The notes under the pieces: generated by a model
Databases searched by the model: none
The model's input: only the letters and a program-made list of their open reading frames with translations
Told to the model about the DNA's origin: nothing
DNA from: an uncultured Acidobacteriota bacterium
GTDB taxonomy: Bacteria > Acidobacteriota > Vicinamibacteria > Fen-336
Assembly: GCA_902826455.1 (NCBI GenBank)
Contig: CADEEV010000005.1
Location: 101,674 to 165,673, forward strand
DNA: 64,000 nt
Reading direction: 5' to 3'
Program-made: the position numbers and the translations under genes
Shown here: positions 8,775-17,420 of the stretch, piece by piece
How positions within the stretch are numbered: the first letter of the stretch is position 1
Layout of the letters: each line of letters opens with the position of its first letter

Positions 8775-8780
8775 ACTATA
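8775..8780 (-). promoter_or_regulatory. -10 box TATAGT for the GT-C-like gene
   Basis: TATAGT lies 8 bases upstream of the ATG at 8766 on the minus strand, with no ribosome binding site between. It shares a 44-base divergent spacer with the promoter of the plus-strand HTTM-like gene. Confidence 0.5.
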
Positions 8781-8794
8781 GTCGACGCGCAATG

Positions 8795-8800
8795 TAGGAT
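8795..8800 (+). promoter_or_regulatory. -10 box TAGGAT for the HTTM-like gene
   Basis: TAGGAT overlaps a possible ATG at 8799 and lies 10 bases before the ATG at 8811. A promoter here favours 8811 as the true start. Confidence 0.4.
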
Positions 8801-8810
8801 GCGCCCCGCG

Positions 8811-10181
8811 ATGTCTCGCTCACCCGGATCGGCGCGCGCTCTCTCGGTCTTCGCCTGGCTCTGGGCAGCGGCGACGCTCTTCCACCTCGCGTCCTATCGG
8901 CTCTTCGGCGAGAGCGCGGCCGATCTCGCGCTGGCGGGGGCGGCCGTCCTCACGCTCTTGCGCCCGGCGTCCACCCCACGTTTCGCCTTCCTGCTGGCGG
9001 CGCAGCTCGTCGAGCTCTGGAGCGCAATGCCCTACGTCGCGAACCACTGGCTCTTCACGGGCTTCGTGAGCCTGACGCTCCTCGTCGCGATGGCCCAGCA
9101 GGCGCTCTCGAGCCGGGTGTTGCGCATCGATCGGGACCGGCTCTGGGCCGCCGCTGCGCCGGTCGTGAGGCTCGAGCTCGTGCTGCTCTACTTCCTGGCG
9201 TTCTTCCACAAGCTCAACCGCGACTACACGAGCCTCGACGCGAGCTGCGCGTCCTACTTCCTGTCGGCGCTCGAGACGCGCTTCACGTGGCTGCCCGAGG
9301 GTCCCGCGTTGCGCGCCGGCTTCGTGCTCGGGTCCCTCGCGGTCGAGCTCGCGATCCCTTTGCTGCTCCTGTCGCGCTCGCGCCGCGAGCTGGGGATCCT
9401 CGTGGGGGTGCTCTTCCACGTGCTCCTGCCGCTCTCGCCGTTCCCGCCCCACGGCGTCTACAACTTCTCGGCGATGCTGTTCGCCTGCTATTTCACCTTC
9501 GCTGCCGCGGCGCGGGTCGAGCGGATCCTCGAGCTGCGGCCGGTCGGCTGGCTGCGCGACGAGTCGCAGCGGCCGGGTCTCGGGGCGGCCGCCTGGCTCG
9601 GGGTCTTGTGCGCCGCCGGGCTGGTGCTCGCCCCGGCCTGGCTCTGGCTCGCGTACGCGGCGACGCTGCTGCTCCTGTTCCTCGCGTCGCGGAGCGGCCT
9701 GCGGGAAAGCCCGGAGCCGGTGCGTCCCGTGGTCGCCGTCGGAGCCGGCGCCTCCTGGATCGGTCCCGCCCTCGTGCTGCTGACGGGCATGAGCCCCTAC
9801 CTGGGCCTGAAGACCGAGACCTCGTTCGCGATGTTCAGCAACCTGCGCACCGAGGGCGGCGCCAGCAACCACTGGATCGTCCGCAAGCCCCTCGACCTGT
9901 TCGGCCTGCAGGGGGACCTCGTGCGCATCGTCGCGGCGCGGGACCGGCTCCTCGCGTCGTACGCCGCGAGCGGACAGCAGCTGACCTGGCTCGAGTTCCG
10001 CGACTACGTGCAGTCGCGGCCGCGCGCCGACGCGAGCTACGTGCGCGGCAGCGAGGCCCCCCGCTCCATCAAGCGCCTCGAGGACGACCCGCGGCTGCTC
10101 GAGCCGGTTCCGTACCTGGTGCGCAAGCTCGTGCGCTTCCGGCCCGTGCGCCTCGCGAGCCCTGTCGAGTGCGTGCACTGA
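8811..10181 (+). CDS. HTTM-like (vitamin K gamma-carboxylase-related) membrane protein
   Basis: This 456-residue protein has about ten hydrophobic segments and resembles the bacterial HTTM group related to vitamin K-dependent gamma-carboxylase. [21 protein letters not shown] and [17 protein letters not shown] give the helix-histidine patterns seen in that group, and [15 protein letters not shown] is conserved at the start of the soluble C-terminal part. The biochemical role of bacterial HTTM proteins is mostly unknown. I prefer the ATG at 8811 because the ATG at 8799 lies inside the TAGGAT box. It is divergent from the GT-C-like gene. Confidence 0.65.
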   Translation: MSRSPGSARALSVFAWLWAAATLFHLASYRLFGESAADLALAGAAVLTLLRPASTPRFAFLLAAQLVELWSAMPYVANHWLFTGFVSLTLLVAMAQQALSSRVLRIDRDRLWAAAAPVVRLELVLLYFLAFFHKLNRDYTSLDASCASYFLSALETRFTWLPEGPALRAGFVLGSLAVELAIPLLLLSRSRRELGILVGVLFHVLLPLSPFPPHGVYNFSAMLFACYFTFAAAARVERILELRPVGWLRDESQRPGLGAAAWLGVLCAAGLVLAPAWLWLAYAATLLLLFLASRSGLRESPEPVRPVVAVGAGASWIGPALVLLTGMSPYLGLKTETSFAMFSNLRTEGGASNHWIVRKPLDLFGLQGDLVRIVAARDRLLASYAASGQQLTWLEFRDYVQSRPRADASYVRGSEAPRSIKRLEDDPRLLEPVPYLVRKLVRFRPVRLASPVECVH

Positions 10182-10196
10182 CGACGCCGGCGCGTC

Positions 10197-12239
10197 CTAC
10201 TTGAGGCCGAACTCCCGGGCCCGCAGGTTCTTGACGCGGTCGCGCAGCTCGGCCGCCTTCTCGAACTCGAGGGCCTTGGCCGATTCGCGCATCAGCTTCT
10301 CGAGCTTCTTCACCTCGCGCTCGATGTCGTCGATCGTCTTGAAGCTGTCGACCACCGGCGCGTCGATCTCGGGCACGGCCATGTAGTCGGCCTCGTACAC
10401 GCTCGAGAGCAGCTCGCCGATGTTCTTCCGGATGCTCTCCGGGGTGATGTTGTGCTCCTTGTTGTAGGCCTCCTGGATGACGCGGCGGCGCGAGGTCTCG
10501 CCGATCGCGGCCTTCATCGAGTCCGTCTCCTTGTCCGCGTACAGGATCGCGGTGCCCGAGAGGTTGCGGGCGGCGCGGCCGATGGTCTGGATCAGTGAGC
10601 CGCCGGAGCGCAGGAAACCCTCCTTGTCGGCGTCGAGGATCGCGACCAGCGACACCTCGGGCAGGTCGAGGCCCTCGCGCAGCAGGTTGATGCCCACGAG
10701 CACGTCGAACTCCCCCTTGCGCAGGTCCCGCAGGATCTTGACGCGCTCCAGGGTCTCGATGTCGGAGTGCAGGTAGCGCACGCGCACGCCGAGGTCGTGG
10801 TAGTACTCGGTCAGGTCCTCGGCCATGCGCTTCGTCAGGGTCGTGACGAGCACGCGCTCGTCCTTGGCCGCGCGGGCGCGGATCTCGGCCAGCAGGTCGT
10901 CGACCTGGCCCTGCACCGGACGGATCACGACCGGCGGATCCATGAGGCCCGTGGGCCGGATCACCTGCTCGACCACGACGCCCTTCGACTGCTGGAGCTC
11001 GTAGGGTCCGGGCGTCGCCGACACGTAGATGCGCTGGCCGACGCGCTCCTCGAACTCCTCGAAGTTGAGGGGACGGTTGTCGAGGGCCGAGGGCATGCGG
11101 AAGCCGTACTCGACCAGGGTCGTCTTGCGCTGGCGGTCGCCGTGGTACATGCCGCGCACCTGGGGGATCGACTGGTGGCTCTCGTCCACGACGATCACCG
11201 CGTCCTTCGGCAGGTAGTCGAGGAGCGTCGGCGGCGGCTCCCCCGCCTGGCGCCCGGAGAGGTGGCGCGAGTAGTTCTCGATGCCGTGGCAGTGGCCGGC
11301 CTCGCGGAGCATCTCGAGGTCGAACATCGTGCGCTGGTAGAGCCGCTGCGCCTCGAGGAGCTTGCCGTCCCGCTCGAGCTCGCCCTTGCGCTCGAGCAGC
11401 TCCACCTCGATCGTCTTGATCGCCTCCTCGAGGCGCGGCCGCGGCGTGACGTAGTGGCTCGACGGGTAGATCGCGACCTGGGCGAGCCGGCCGAGGGTGC
11501 GCCCGGTCAGGGGATCGAAGGACGCGATCGACTCCACCTCGTCGCCGAAGAGCTCGATGCGGATGCCGGTCTCCTCGTAGGACGGGATGATCTCGACGAC
11601 GTCGCCGCGCACCCGGAACGTGCCCCGCTTGAAGTCCATGTCGTTGCGGTCGTAGCGCGCCTCGACGAGCTTCGCGAGCAGGTCGCGGCGGTCCAGGGTC
11701 TCGCCCTGGCGCACGAACAGCAGCATCCCGTAGTACGCCTCGGGCGAGCCGAGGCCGTAGATGCACGAGACCGAGGCGATGATGACGACGTCGCGGCGCT
11801 CGAAGAGGCTGCGGGTCGCCGAGAGCCGCAGCCGGTCGATCTCCTCGTTGATCGTCGACTCCTTCTCGATGTACGTGTCGGACTGCGGCACGTAGGCCTC
11901 GGGCTGGTAGTAGTCGTAGTACGAGACGAAGTACTCGACCGCGTTGTTCGGCAGGAACGACTTGAACTCCTGGTAGAGCTGCGCGGCCAGGGTCTTGTTG
12001 TGGGCGAGGATCAGCGCCGGCCGGTTCACCCTCGTGAGGACCTGGGCGATCGTGAACGTCTTGCCGCTGCCGGTGACGCCCAGCAGGACCTGGTGCTTGT
12101 CGTGGCGCTCGAGGCCGGCGACGAGCTCCTCGATGGCCCGGGGCTGGTCGCCCTGGGGCTGGAAGTCGCTCACCAGCTCGAAACGGGCGTCGGCGGGGGC
12201 GGGGGCGAGGCGCGGGGCTTCGGGACGGACAGGGCTCAT
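10197..12239 (-). CDS. uvrB: UvrABC excision repair subunit UvrB
   Basis: UvrB verifies DNA damage delivered by UvrA and hands it to UvrC. The 680-residue product has Walker [11 protein letters not shown] near residue 47, the [12 protein letters not shown] beta-hairpin that inserts into damaged DNA, the [12 protein letters not shown] and DESHQSIPQ helicase motifs, QTIGRAARN as motif VI, and a C-terminal UVR coiled-coil region ([16 protein letters not shown]) that contacts UvrC. The ATG at 12239 has GAGGAG 6 bases upstream, so it is better than an in-frame ATG at 12302. UvrC is encoded at 51202-52998; UvrA is not in the window. Confidence 0.98.
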   Translation of the reverse strand: MSPVRPEAPRLAPAPADARFELVSDFQPQGDQPRAIEELVAGLERHDKHQVLLGVTGSGKTFTIAQVLTRVNRPALILAHNKTLAAQLYQEFKSFLPNNAVEYFVSYYDYYQPEAYVPQSDTYIEKESTINEEIDRLRLSATRSLFERRDVVIIASVSCIYGLGSPEAYYGMLLFVRQGETLDRRDLLAKLVEARYDRNDMDFKRGTFRVRGDVVEIIPSYEETGIRIELFGDEVESIASFDPLTGRTLGRLAQVAIYPSSHYVTPRPRLEEAIKTIEVELLERKGELERDGKLLEAQRLYQRTMFDLEMLREAGHCHGIENYSRHLSGRQAGEPPPTLLDYLPKDAVIVVDESHQSIPQVRGMYHGDRQRKTTLVEYGFRMPSALDNRPLNFEEFEERVGQRIYVSATPGPYELQQSKGVVVEQVIRPTGLMDPPVVIRPVQGQVDDLLAEIRARAAKDERVLVTTLTKRMAEDLTEYYHDLGVRVRYLHSDIETLERVKILRDLRKGEFDVLVGINLLREGLDLPEVSLVAILDADKEGFLRSGGSLIQTIGRAARNLSGTAILYADKETDSMKAAIGETSRRRVIQEAYNKEHNITPESIRKNIGELLSSVYEADYMAVPEIDAPVVDSFKTIDDIEREVKKLEKLMRESAKALEFEKAAELRDRVKNLRAREFGLK

Positions 12240-12268
12240 GGACGGCTCCTCGAGAAAGCCATCCCGCG

Positions 12269-12274
12269 ATGATA
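12269..12274 (-). promoter_or_regulatory. -10 box TATCAT for uvrB
   Basis: TATCAT is 29 bases upstream of the uvrB ATG and would give a leader of about 20 bases that includes the GAGGAG ribosome binding site. This contrasts with the leaderless spacing at other genes here. No LexA-like box was noticed. Confidence 0.35.
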
Positions 12275-12291
12275 CACGGGGGGTCAGCGCC

Positions 12292-12741
12292 TCAAGGTCC
12301 ACACCGCTTCAGGACGGCCGCGGTGATCTGGGCCGAGGTCGGGGGCGCCTCGGGCAGGCCCAGGGTGTGGAGCATCTCGTGGATCACGAGGGCCGCCGCC
12401 CGGTCGGGATCTCCGGCCGCCAGCAGGGAAAAGCGCTGCGCGCACGCAAAGATCACACGGCTTCCGGGAGCGGTGGCGAACAGGACCTCGCTGCGGCGGC
12501 AGGCGGCCTGGCCCACGCCGTCGGCGAAGACCAGGCGGTCGAGCCACTGATCGGCTGCGAGCCCGCCCGTCTCGAGCCCGAAGTCGCCGAGCACCGCACG
12601 ACAGCCCGGCTCGCCCAGGCGCGACCGGGCGTCCGCCACCGCCTGGCGGACCGCCTCTCCCGCGCGCCCTTTCACGTGGACGCGCGCGGCCGGGATCATC
12701 GTCAACGTCGTGAGCACCGCGAGCAGCGCGAGACCGGGCAT
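12292..12741 (-). CDS. Small secreted protein with HExxH zinc-protease motif
   Basis: A 149-residue protein with a hydrophobic N-terminal signal ([17 protein letters not shown]) and the motif [11 protein letters not shown] at residues 121-131. That is HExxH followed by G and E at spacings that recall metallopeptidase sites. Four cysteines (47, 81, 100 and 147) suggest two disulfides in the periplasm or outside the cell. The segment before the motif ([17 protein letters not shown]) is helix-like, as in gluzincins and metzincins. It is much smaller than most proteases with this motif. I do not recognise the family. It is divergent from the winged-helix regulator and ends 52 bases before the uvrB start region. 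Confidence 0.65.
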   Translation of the reverse strand: MPGLALLAVLTTLTMIPAARVHVKGRAGEAVRQAVADARSRLGEPGCRAVLGDFGLETGGLAADQWLDRLVFADGVGQAACRRSEVLFATAPGSRVIFACAQRFSLLAAGDPDRAAALVIHEMLHTLGLPEAPPTSAQITAAVLKRCGP

Positions 12742-12810
12742 CGCCGTTCCTCCGACGAGCTCGACGGCGCGCGGGCCTCTCTGGGTCTTGAGAGTTCCCT
12801 GCGAGTTGTC

Positions 12811-12822
12811 TCAAAGCTTTGA
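12811..12822. promoter_or_regulatory. 12-base perfect palindrome TCAAAGCTTTGA in a divergent spacer
   Basis: A perfect AT-rich palindrome stands out in the otherwise GC-rich 103-base spacer between the HExxH gene and the winged-helix regulator. It lies 22 bases before the regulator's ATG. It could be an operator, possibly autoregulatory; function is inferred only from position and symmetry. Confidence 0.35.
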
Positions 12823-12844
12823 AAGCGAGCGAAAAGGCTCTCTA

Positions 12845-14902
12845 ATGCGTCGTAGCGACCTGGCTCCGATGGCTGAACAGTTCCAGACGGTCTACGAGTT
12901 CGCTCCTTTCCGCCTCGAGCCGGCGCGCCGCCGCCTGCTGCGCGACGCCGAGTCCATTCCCTTGACCCCGAAGGCGTTCGACACCCTCGTGCTGCTGGTC
13001 CGCCACCGCGACCGCGTGGTCGAGAAGGACGAGGCGCTGAAGGCGCTGTGGCCCGACGCCCACGTCGAGGAATCGAGCCTCGCCCAGAACGTCTTCGCGG
13101 TGCGCAAGGCCCTGGGCGACGCTCCCGAAGGCTCCCAATTCGTCTCGACGATCCCGCGGCGCGGCTACCGGTTCATCGCGACCGTCCAGGAGCGGGTCGA
13201 GGGCCCGGCCGTGATGGACCCGTCCGAGGGCCGCCCCGCTCCGGGGCGGCCGTGGTGGATGCTGGCCCTCGCCGTCGCGGCGGTGGCGGCGCTCGCCGTG
13301 GTGGCCTACCTCGCCGGCTCGCGCGCGGCGACGCGCCAGGAACCGAGCTATCAGCGGCTGACCTTCCGCCGCGGCATGGTGCGCTCGGCGCGCTTCGCTC
13401 CCGACGGCACGAGCGTCGTCTACAGCGCGTCGTGGGAAGGGGCCATGCCCCGGGTGTTCCTCGCCCGGCCCGAGAGCCCCGAGTCCCAGAGCCTCGACCT
13501 TCCCGACGCCGACGTGCTCTCGATCTCGCGTCGCGGCGAGCTGGCGCTGCTCCTGGGAGCGCCCCAGCTCGACGTCCCGCTCGGGAAGATGGGGACGCTG
13601 GCCCGGGTGCCGATGACCGGCGGCACCCCGCGGCCGCTGCTCGAGCAGGTGCAGTGGGCGGACTGGGGCCCGGACGGCGAGAGCCTGGCGGTCGTCCGCA
13701 ACATCGGAAAGACCAGCCGGCGCCTCGAGTACCCGATCGGCACCGTGCTGTTCGAGACGGTGCCGGCCGCCTGCATCAGCTCGCCGCGGGTCTCGCCCCG
13801 CGGCGACAGCGTCGCCTTCGTGGCCTGCAAGGAGCCCGACGGCCCGGCGATCATGCTCGCCGAGCGCGGCGCCCCGCTGCGCGTGCTGCTGCGGACCCGC
13901 AAGTGGATCGGCGCGCTGTGCTGGAACGCCGCGGGCACGGAGCTGTGGTACACGAGCGGCGCCACGAGCCTGTTCCCCGAGCTGCGTGCCGTCTCCCTGA
14001 ACGGCAAGGAGCGCCTGGTGGCGCGGCTGCCCGGGACGATCGAGGACCTCGCTCCGGACGGCCGGGTCCTGCTCACGCGCGGCACGCAGTTCTGGGGCAT
14101 CCGCGGCGCGGGGCCCGGGGAGACCGAGGAGCACGAGCTCACCTGGCTCGAGGGCTCGATCGCCGTGGACCTCTCGGAGGACGGTCGTCGCGTGCTGTTC
14201 GGCGAGGCCCTCGAGGGCGGCGGCGTCAACGGCCGCATCTACCTGCGCGGCACCGACGGCTCGCCGGCCGTGCGGCTCGCCGAGGGCTTCCCCGGCAGCC
14301 TCTCGCCCGACGGAAAGTGGGCGATCGTGAGGCGGCCCGGGCTCGAGAGCTTCACGATCCTGCCCACGGGCCCCGGGGAATCGCGCGAGCTCACGATCGC
14401 GGGCGTCACGCCGTACAAGGTGCAGTGGTTCCCCGACGGCAAGCGCCTGCTGCTCAGCGCCGACGAGGCGGGCCGTTCCGGACGGCTCTGGGTGCAGGAC
14501 CTGCAAGGCGGCAGGCCCCGACCGATCACGCCGGAGCGCACCGGCGTCGGCGTGCTCTCGCCGGACGGCCGCTTCGTGGCCACGATCGGCGACGACGGGC
14601 ACTTCGTCTACCCCGTCGACGGCGGCCCGCGGCGAGCGCTGGCCGGGGCCGAGGCGGAGGAATGGCCGACCCAGTGGGGCCTCGACGGCGGCGTGTACCT
14701 GGTGAAGGAGGGCTCGCTGCCCCTGCGCATCGTGCGTGTCGACGCGGCCACCGGCGCACGCCGACTGTGGAGGGAGATCCTGCCCTCGGACCGCGGCGGC
14801 CTGGTGCGCATCGCGCCGATCCTGACGCGCGACTCCCGGGCCTACGTGTACACGTACCAGCGCTACCTCTCCGACCTCTACCTCGTAGGGGGCCTCCGGT
14901 GA
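12845..14902 (+). CDS. Membrane winged-helix regulator with TolB-like beta-propeller
   Basis: A 685-residue ToxR/CadC-like one-component regulator. Residues 1-125 form an OmpR-type winged helix (FRLEPARRRLLRD, LTPKAFDTLVLLVRHRDRVVEKDEAL, VFAVRKALGD, STIPRRGYRFIA). One membrane helix follows (WWMLALAVAAVAALAVVAYLA). The periplasmic part is a string of WD40/TolB-like blades with repeated APDGTSVVY, WGPDGESLAVV, SPDGKWAIV and SPDGRFVATI motifs. Such proteins are very common in Acidobacteriota; the propeller probably senses an extracellular ligand or partner protein. An ATG at 12869 is an alternative start. The palindrome at 12811-12822 may be its own operator. Confidence 0.85.
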   Translation: MRRSDLAPMAEQFQTVYEFAPFRLEPARRRLLRDAESIPLTPKAFDTLVLLVRHRDRVVEKDEALKALWPDAHVEESSLAQNVFAVRKALGDAPEGSQFVSTIPRRGYRFIATVQERVEGPAVMDPSEGRPAPGRPWWMLALAVAAVAALAVVAYLAGSRAATRQEPSYQRLTFRRGMVRSARFAPDGTSVVYSASWEGAMPRVFLARPESPESQSLDLPDADVLSISRRGELALLLGAPQLDVPLGKMGTLARVPMTGGTPRPLLEQVQWADWGPDGESLAVVRNIGKTSRRLEYPIGTVLFETVPAACISSPRVSPRGDSVAFVACKEPDGPAIMLAERGAPLRVLLRTRKWIGALCWNAAGTELWYTSGATSLFPELRAVSLNGKERLVARLPGTIEDLAPDGRVLLTRGTQFWGIRGAGPGETEEHELTWLEGSIAVDLSEDGRRVLFGEALEGGGVNGRIYLRGTDGSPAVRLAEGFPGSLSPDGKWAIVRRPGLESFTILPTGPGESRELTIAGVTPYKVQWFPDGKRLLLSADEAGRSGRLWVQDLQGGRPRPITPERTGVGVLSPDGRFVATIGDDGHFVYPVDGGPRRALAGAEAEEWPTQWGLDGGVYLVKEGSLPLRIVRVDAATGARRLWREILPSDRGGLVRIAPILTRDSRAYVYTYQRYLSDLYLVGGLR

Positions 14903-14909
14903 GCTGCGC

Positions 14910-14915
14910 TACAAT
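14910..14915 (+). promoter_or_regulatory. -10 box TACAAT for bactofilin-lpxD
   Basis: TACAAT is 21 bases before the bactofilin ATG. The predicted short leader contains GAGGAGG 4 bases before the ATG, so this is a normal Shine-Dalgarno transcript with a very short leader. Confidence 0.45.
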
Positions 14916-14936
14916 GACGCCTTTCGAGGAGGCGTG

Positions 14937-15317
14937 ATGGAGCCGGACAAGCCGACGCTGATCGACGCGGACGCCGCGATCGAGGGCAAGCTGACGGGCT
15001 CCGAGGCGCGGATCCTCGGCCGCTTCAAGGGCGAGATCCACCTCTCGGGCCGGCTCCACATCGGCGAGGGCGCCCGCGTCGACGCGAAGGTCGTGGCCGA
15101 CTCGGCCGAGGTGGCGGGCGAGTTCGCGGGCGAGATCAAGGTCCAGCGCCTGCTGCTCCTGGAGAAGGCGAAGATCAACGGCACGATCGAGGCCCACACC
15201 CTCTCCGTGCGCGAGGGCGCCGAGGTCAACGGCCCGGTGAGCGCCGGCGAGCCGCCGCGGCCCAAGGCCGCCCCGGCGCCGCCGCTCGCGCCAGCCCCGG
15301 CCAACCCGGCCCGGTGA
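14937..15317 (+). CDS. Bactofilin (polymer-forming cytoskeletal protein)
   Basis: A 126-residue bactofilin. The core of about 100 residues consists of short beta-helical repeats (DAAIEGKLTGSEARILGRF, GEIHLSGRLHIGEGARVDAKV, AGEIKVQRLLLLEKAKING) that polymerise into filaments without nucleotides and shape or position envelope machinery. The Pro/Ala-rich tail (KAAPAPPLAPAPANPA) is typical. The ATG has a strong GAGGAGG site; the adjacent GTG at 14934 is less likely. The last codons overlap the lpxD start as GTGA, so a cell-shape gene and a lipid A gene are co-translated. Confidence 0.92.
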   Translation: MEPDKPTLIDADAAIEGKLTGSEARILGRFKGEIHLSGRLHIGEGARVDAKVVADSAEVAGEFAGEIKVQRLLLLEKAKINGTIEAHTLSVREGAEVNGPVSAGEPPRPKAAPAPPLAPAPANPAR

Positions 15318-16330
15318 GGTTGTCCGAGCTCGCCCCGAAGCTGAACGCGACGCTTCGCGGCGACGGCTCGATCGAGGTCGCGCGCGTCGCCGGCATCGAC
15401 GAGGCGGGGCCCGGGGACCTGACGTTCGTCTCGAACCCGCGCTACCTGACGAAGCTCGCCACCACCCGCGCCTCGGCCGTGATCCTCTCGCCCGGCATCG
15501 ACACGCCCCTGCCGAGCCTGGTCTGCGGCAACCCGTACCTGGCCTTCGCCCACGCCGTCACGATCCTCGAGCCGCCGGCCCGGCCCGCGCCGGGCGTCCA
15601 CGCGACGGCGCAGGTCGCGCCGGACGCGGTGCTGGGCGACGGCGTCCACGTCGGGGCCTACGTGGTGGTGGGCGCCGGCTGCCGGGTCGGCGCGCGCACC
15701 GTGCTGCGGCCCCACGTCGTGCTCTACGACGGCGTCGCGATCGGCGCCGACTGCGAGCTGCACTCGGGCGTGCAGGTCCGCGACGGCTGCCGCCTCGGCG
15801 ACCGCGTCATCGTCCAGAACGGCGCGGTGATCGGCAGCGACGGCTTCGGCTTCGCCAAGGACGAGGCGGGGCGCTACGCGAAGATCCCGCAGCGCGGCAT
15901 CGTGGTGGTCGAGGACGACGTCGAGGTGGGTGCGCTGACCGCGATCGACCGCGCCGCCCTCAACGAGACGCGCATCGGCCGGGGCACCAAGCTCGACAAC
16001 CTCGTGCAGATCGGCCACTCCGTGACGATCGGCGAGGACACGGTGCTGGCCGGCCAGGTCGGCGTCGCCGGGAGCACGAAGATCGGCCGGCGCGTGACCC
16101 TCGCGGGGCAGGTGGGCGTCGCCGGCCACCTCACGATCGGCGACGGCGTCATCGCGTCGGCGCAGACCGGCATCCCTGGCGACGTCGAGGCGGGCCGCTT
16201 CGTCTCGGGCACGCCGGCCCTCGACAACCGCGCCTGGCTCAAGTCGAGCGCGGTGTTCTCGAAGCTGCCCGAGCTGCAGAAGCGCGTGCGCGAGCTCGAG
16301 CGGCAGATCGAGGAGCTGAAGAAGCGCTGA
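15314..16330 (+). CDS. lpxD: UDP-3-O-acylglucosamine N-acyltransferase LpxD
   Basis: LpxD adds the N-linked acyl chain in lipid A synthesis. The 338-residue protein has the N-terminal uridine-binding domain (DLTFVSNPRYLTKL), the left-handed beta-helix of hexapeptide repeats (VHVGAYVVVGAGCRVGARTV, VIVQNGAVIGSDGFGFA), the catalytic-type histidine in VQIGHSVTIGE, and a C-terminal helix (LPELQKRVRELERQIEELKK). It shows that the organism makes lipid A. The GTG start overlaps the bactofilin TGA. Confidence 0.96.
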   Translation: MRLSELAPKLNATLRGDGSIEVARVAGIDEAGPGDLTFVSNPRYLTKLATTRASAVILSPGIDTPLPSLVCGNPYLAFAHAVTILEPPARPAPGVHATAQVAPDAVLGDGVHVGAYVVVGAGCRVGARTVLRPHVVLYDGVAIGADCELHSGVQVRDGCRLGDRVIVQNGAVIGSDGFGFAKDEAGRYAKIPQRGIVVVEDDVEVGALTAIDRAALNETRIGRGTKLDNLVQIGHSVTIGEDTVLAGQVGVAGSTKIGRRVTLAGQVGVAGHLTIGDGVIASAQTGIPGDVEAGRFVSGTPALDNRAWLKSSAVFSKLPELQKRVRELERQIEELKKR

Positions 16331-16334
16331 CGCG

Positions 16335-16350
16335 GCCGGCCGCGGCCGGC
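16335..16350. terminator. 16-base GC palindrome between convergent lpxD and VWFA gene
   Basis: GCCGGCCGCGGCCGGC is a perfect palindrome in the 21-base gap between two convergent stop codons. It could fold into a strong hairpin on either strand. There is no U-run, so it is at best a bidirectional or Rho-assisted terminator, or an RNA 3' end stabiliser. Confidence 0.45.
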
Positions 16351-16351
16351 G

Positions 16352-17272
16352 CTACTCCTTCGGAACGACGTAGCCCTGGCGGTGGCGGACCTGGAGGCCG
16401 GGGCGCGTGACCTCGACGCGCAGCTTGCGGAACCGGCCGTCGCGCTTCGCGTTGTCGGACACGAAGCCGAGCACGTACTGGGCCGTCAGCTCGTCGAGGA
16501 TCTTGTCGTAGATCCGCGGCAGGTCCTTGGACGTCCGGGGCAGGTACACCTGGCCGCCGGAGATGTCCGCCAGGCGCTGCACGAAAGCCCGGGCCGAGAG
16601 CGAGCGGTTGTTCCCGAGGGTGAAGCTGCCGGTGAAGGCGATCGGGTAGATCGTCACGGAGCTGCCCCGCACGAGGTTGATCAGCTCCGGCAGGCTCACG
16701 GAGCTCGTGGTGTCCTCGCCGTCGGTGAAGACGACCAGGATCTTGCGGCCGGTCGAGTCGGCCACGCGCGAGAGGTACACCGTGATCGCGTCGTAGAGCG
16801 CGGTGTTCCCCGAGCCCTTCATGTCCATGATGCGCTCGATCAAGCCCTGCTGGTGCTCGCTGTCGTAGCGCGACACGCGGATGTCCTGGTCGAAGAAGAC
16901 CGTGAGCAGCTCCCGGGCGCGCGGGATCGCCTCGAGGAAGCGCACGGCGGCCTCCTGGGAGAGTCGCAGCTCGTTCATCATGCTCTCGCTCGTGTCGAGG
17001 AGCAGCCCCAGGTCGAGGGCCAGGGCCTCCTCCTGGCCCGGCTCGACCGCGCGGGCGAAGAGCTGGACGCTCTGGGACCGCTCGTCCTCGACGACGCGGA
17101 AGTCGCCGGGGCCGAGGTCGTTGACCAGGTTGCCGGCCGCGTCGCGCACGCTGACCGTGAGGTTGACCATCTCGAGGCCGGCGGTGAACGTGGGTGTCGC
17201 CGGGCGTTCTTGCGCGTAGACCGGAAGCGCGGCGGCGGCGGCAGCGGCGAGTGCGACGAGCCCAGTCTTCAT
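16352..17272 (-). CDS. Secreted VWFA-domain protein of the acidobacterial type
   Basis: A 306-residue protein with a signal peptide (GLVALAAAAAAALPVYA), an N-terminal beta domain (VNLTVSVRDAAGNLVNDLGPGDFRVVEDE) and a von Willebrand factor A domain. The MIDAS metal site is DTSES at residues 93-97, with FTDGEDTTS further on. The NDLGPGDFRVVED segment and the C-terminal QYVLGFVSDNAKRDGRFRKLRVEV region match the VWFA-related family described mainly from Acidobacteria. Its role is probably metal-dependent protein binding in the periplasm or outside. The ATG at 17272 was chosen for the signal peptide; upstream in-frame codons cross the promoter and a gene remnant. Confidence 0.9.
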   Translation of the reverse strand: MKTGLVALAAAAAAALPVYAQERPATPTFTAGLEMVNLTVSVRDAAGNLVNDLGPGDFRVVEDERSQSVQLFARAVEPGQEEALALDLGLLLDTSESMMNELRLSQEAAVRFLEAIPRARELLTVFFDQDIRVSRYDSEHQQGLIERIMDMKGSGNTALYDAITVYLSRVADSTGRKILVVFTDGEDTTSSVSLPELINLVRGSSVTIYPIAFTGSFTLGNNRSLSARAFVQRLADISGGQVYLPRTSKDLPRIYDKILDELTAQYVLGFVSDNAKRDGRFRKLRVEVTRPGLQVRHRQGYVVPKE

Positions 17273-17294
17273 TGCGGCGGAAACCGTTGCCGGG

Positions 17295-17300
17295 ATTCTA
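17295..17300 (-). promoter_or_regulatory. -10 box TAGAAT for the VWFA gene
   Basis: TAGAAT is 22 bases before the ATG. Its first three bases are also the stop codon TAG of the alpha/beta-hydrolase remnant that lies upstream. Confidence 0.4.
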
Positions 17301-17420
17301 GACCAATCCGAGAACGAAGGATTCGATTTCTTTCCGGACCTCTGGACCGGCAAGCACGTCGTTGTGCCCGGCGCCCGGCACGAGGACCAAGCGATTCGGG
17401 CAGTTCAACGGATTGAAGAA
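17298..17420 (-). pseudogene. C-terminal remnant of an alpha/beta hydrolase
   Basis: Forty codons plus a TAG read FFNPLNCPNRLVLVPGAGHN, then a short tail ending in KEIESFVLGLV. This is the last strand, catalytic-histidine loop (GAGHND) and last helix of an alpha/beta hydrolase. No start codon or upstream domain remains. The remnant begins directly after the stop codon of the MTHFR fusion gene and in the same frame. My count gives about 58% GC, clearly below the neighbours. It looks like what is left after a deletion removed the rest of a hydrolase gene. Confidence 0.7.
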
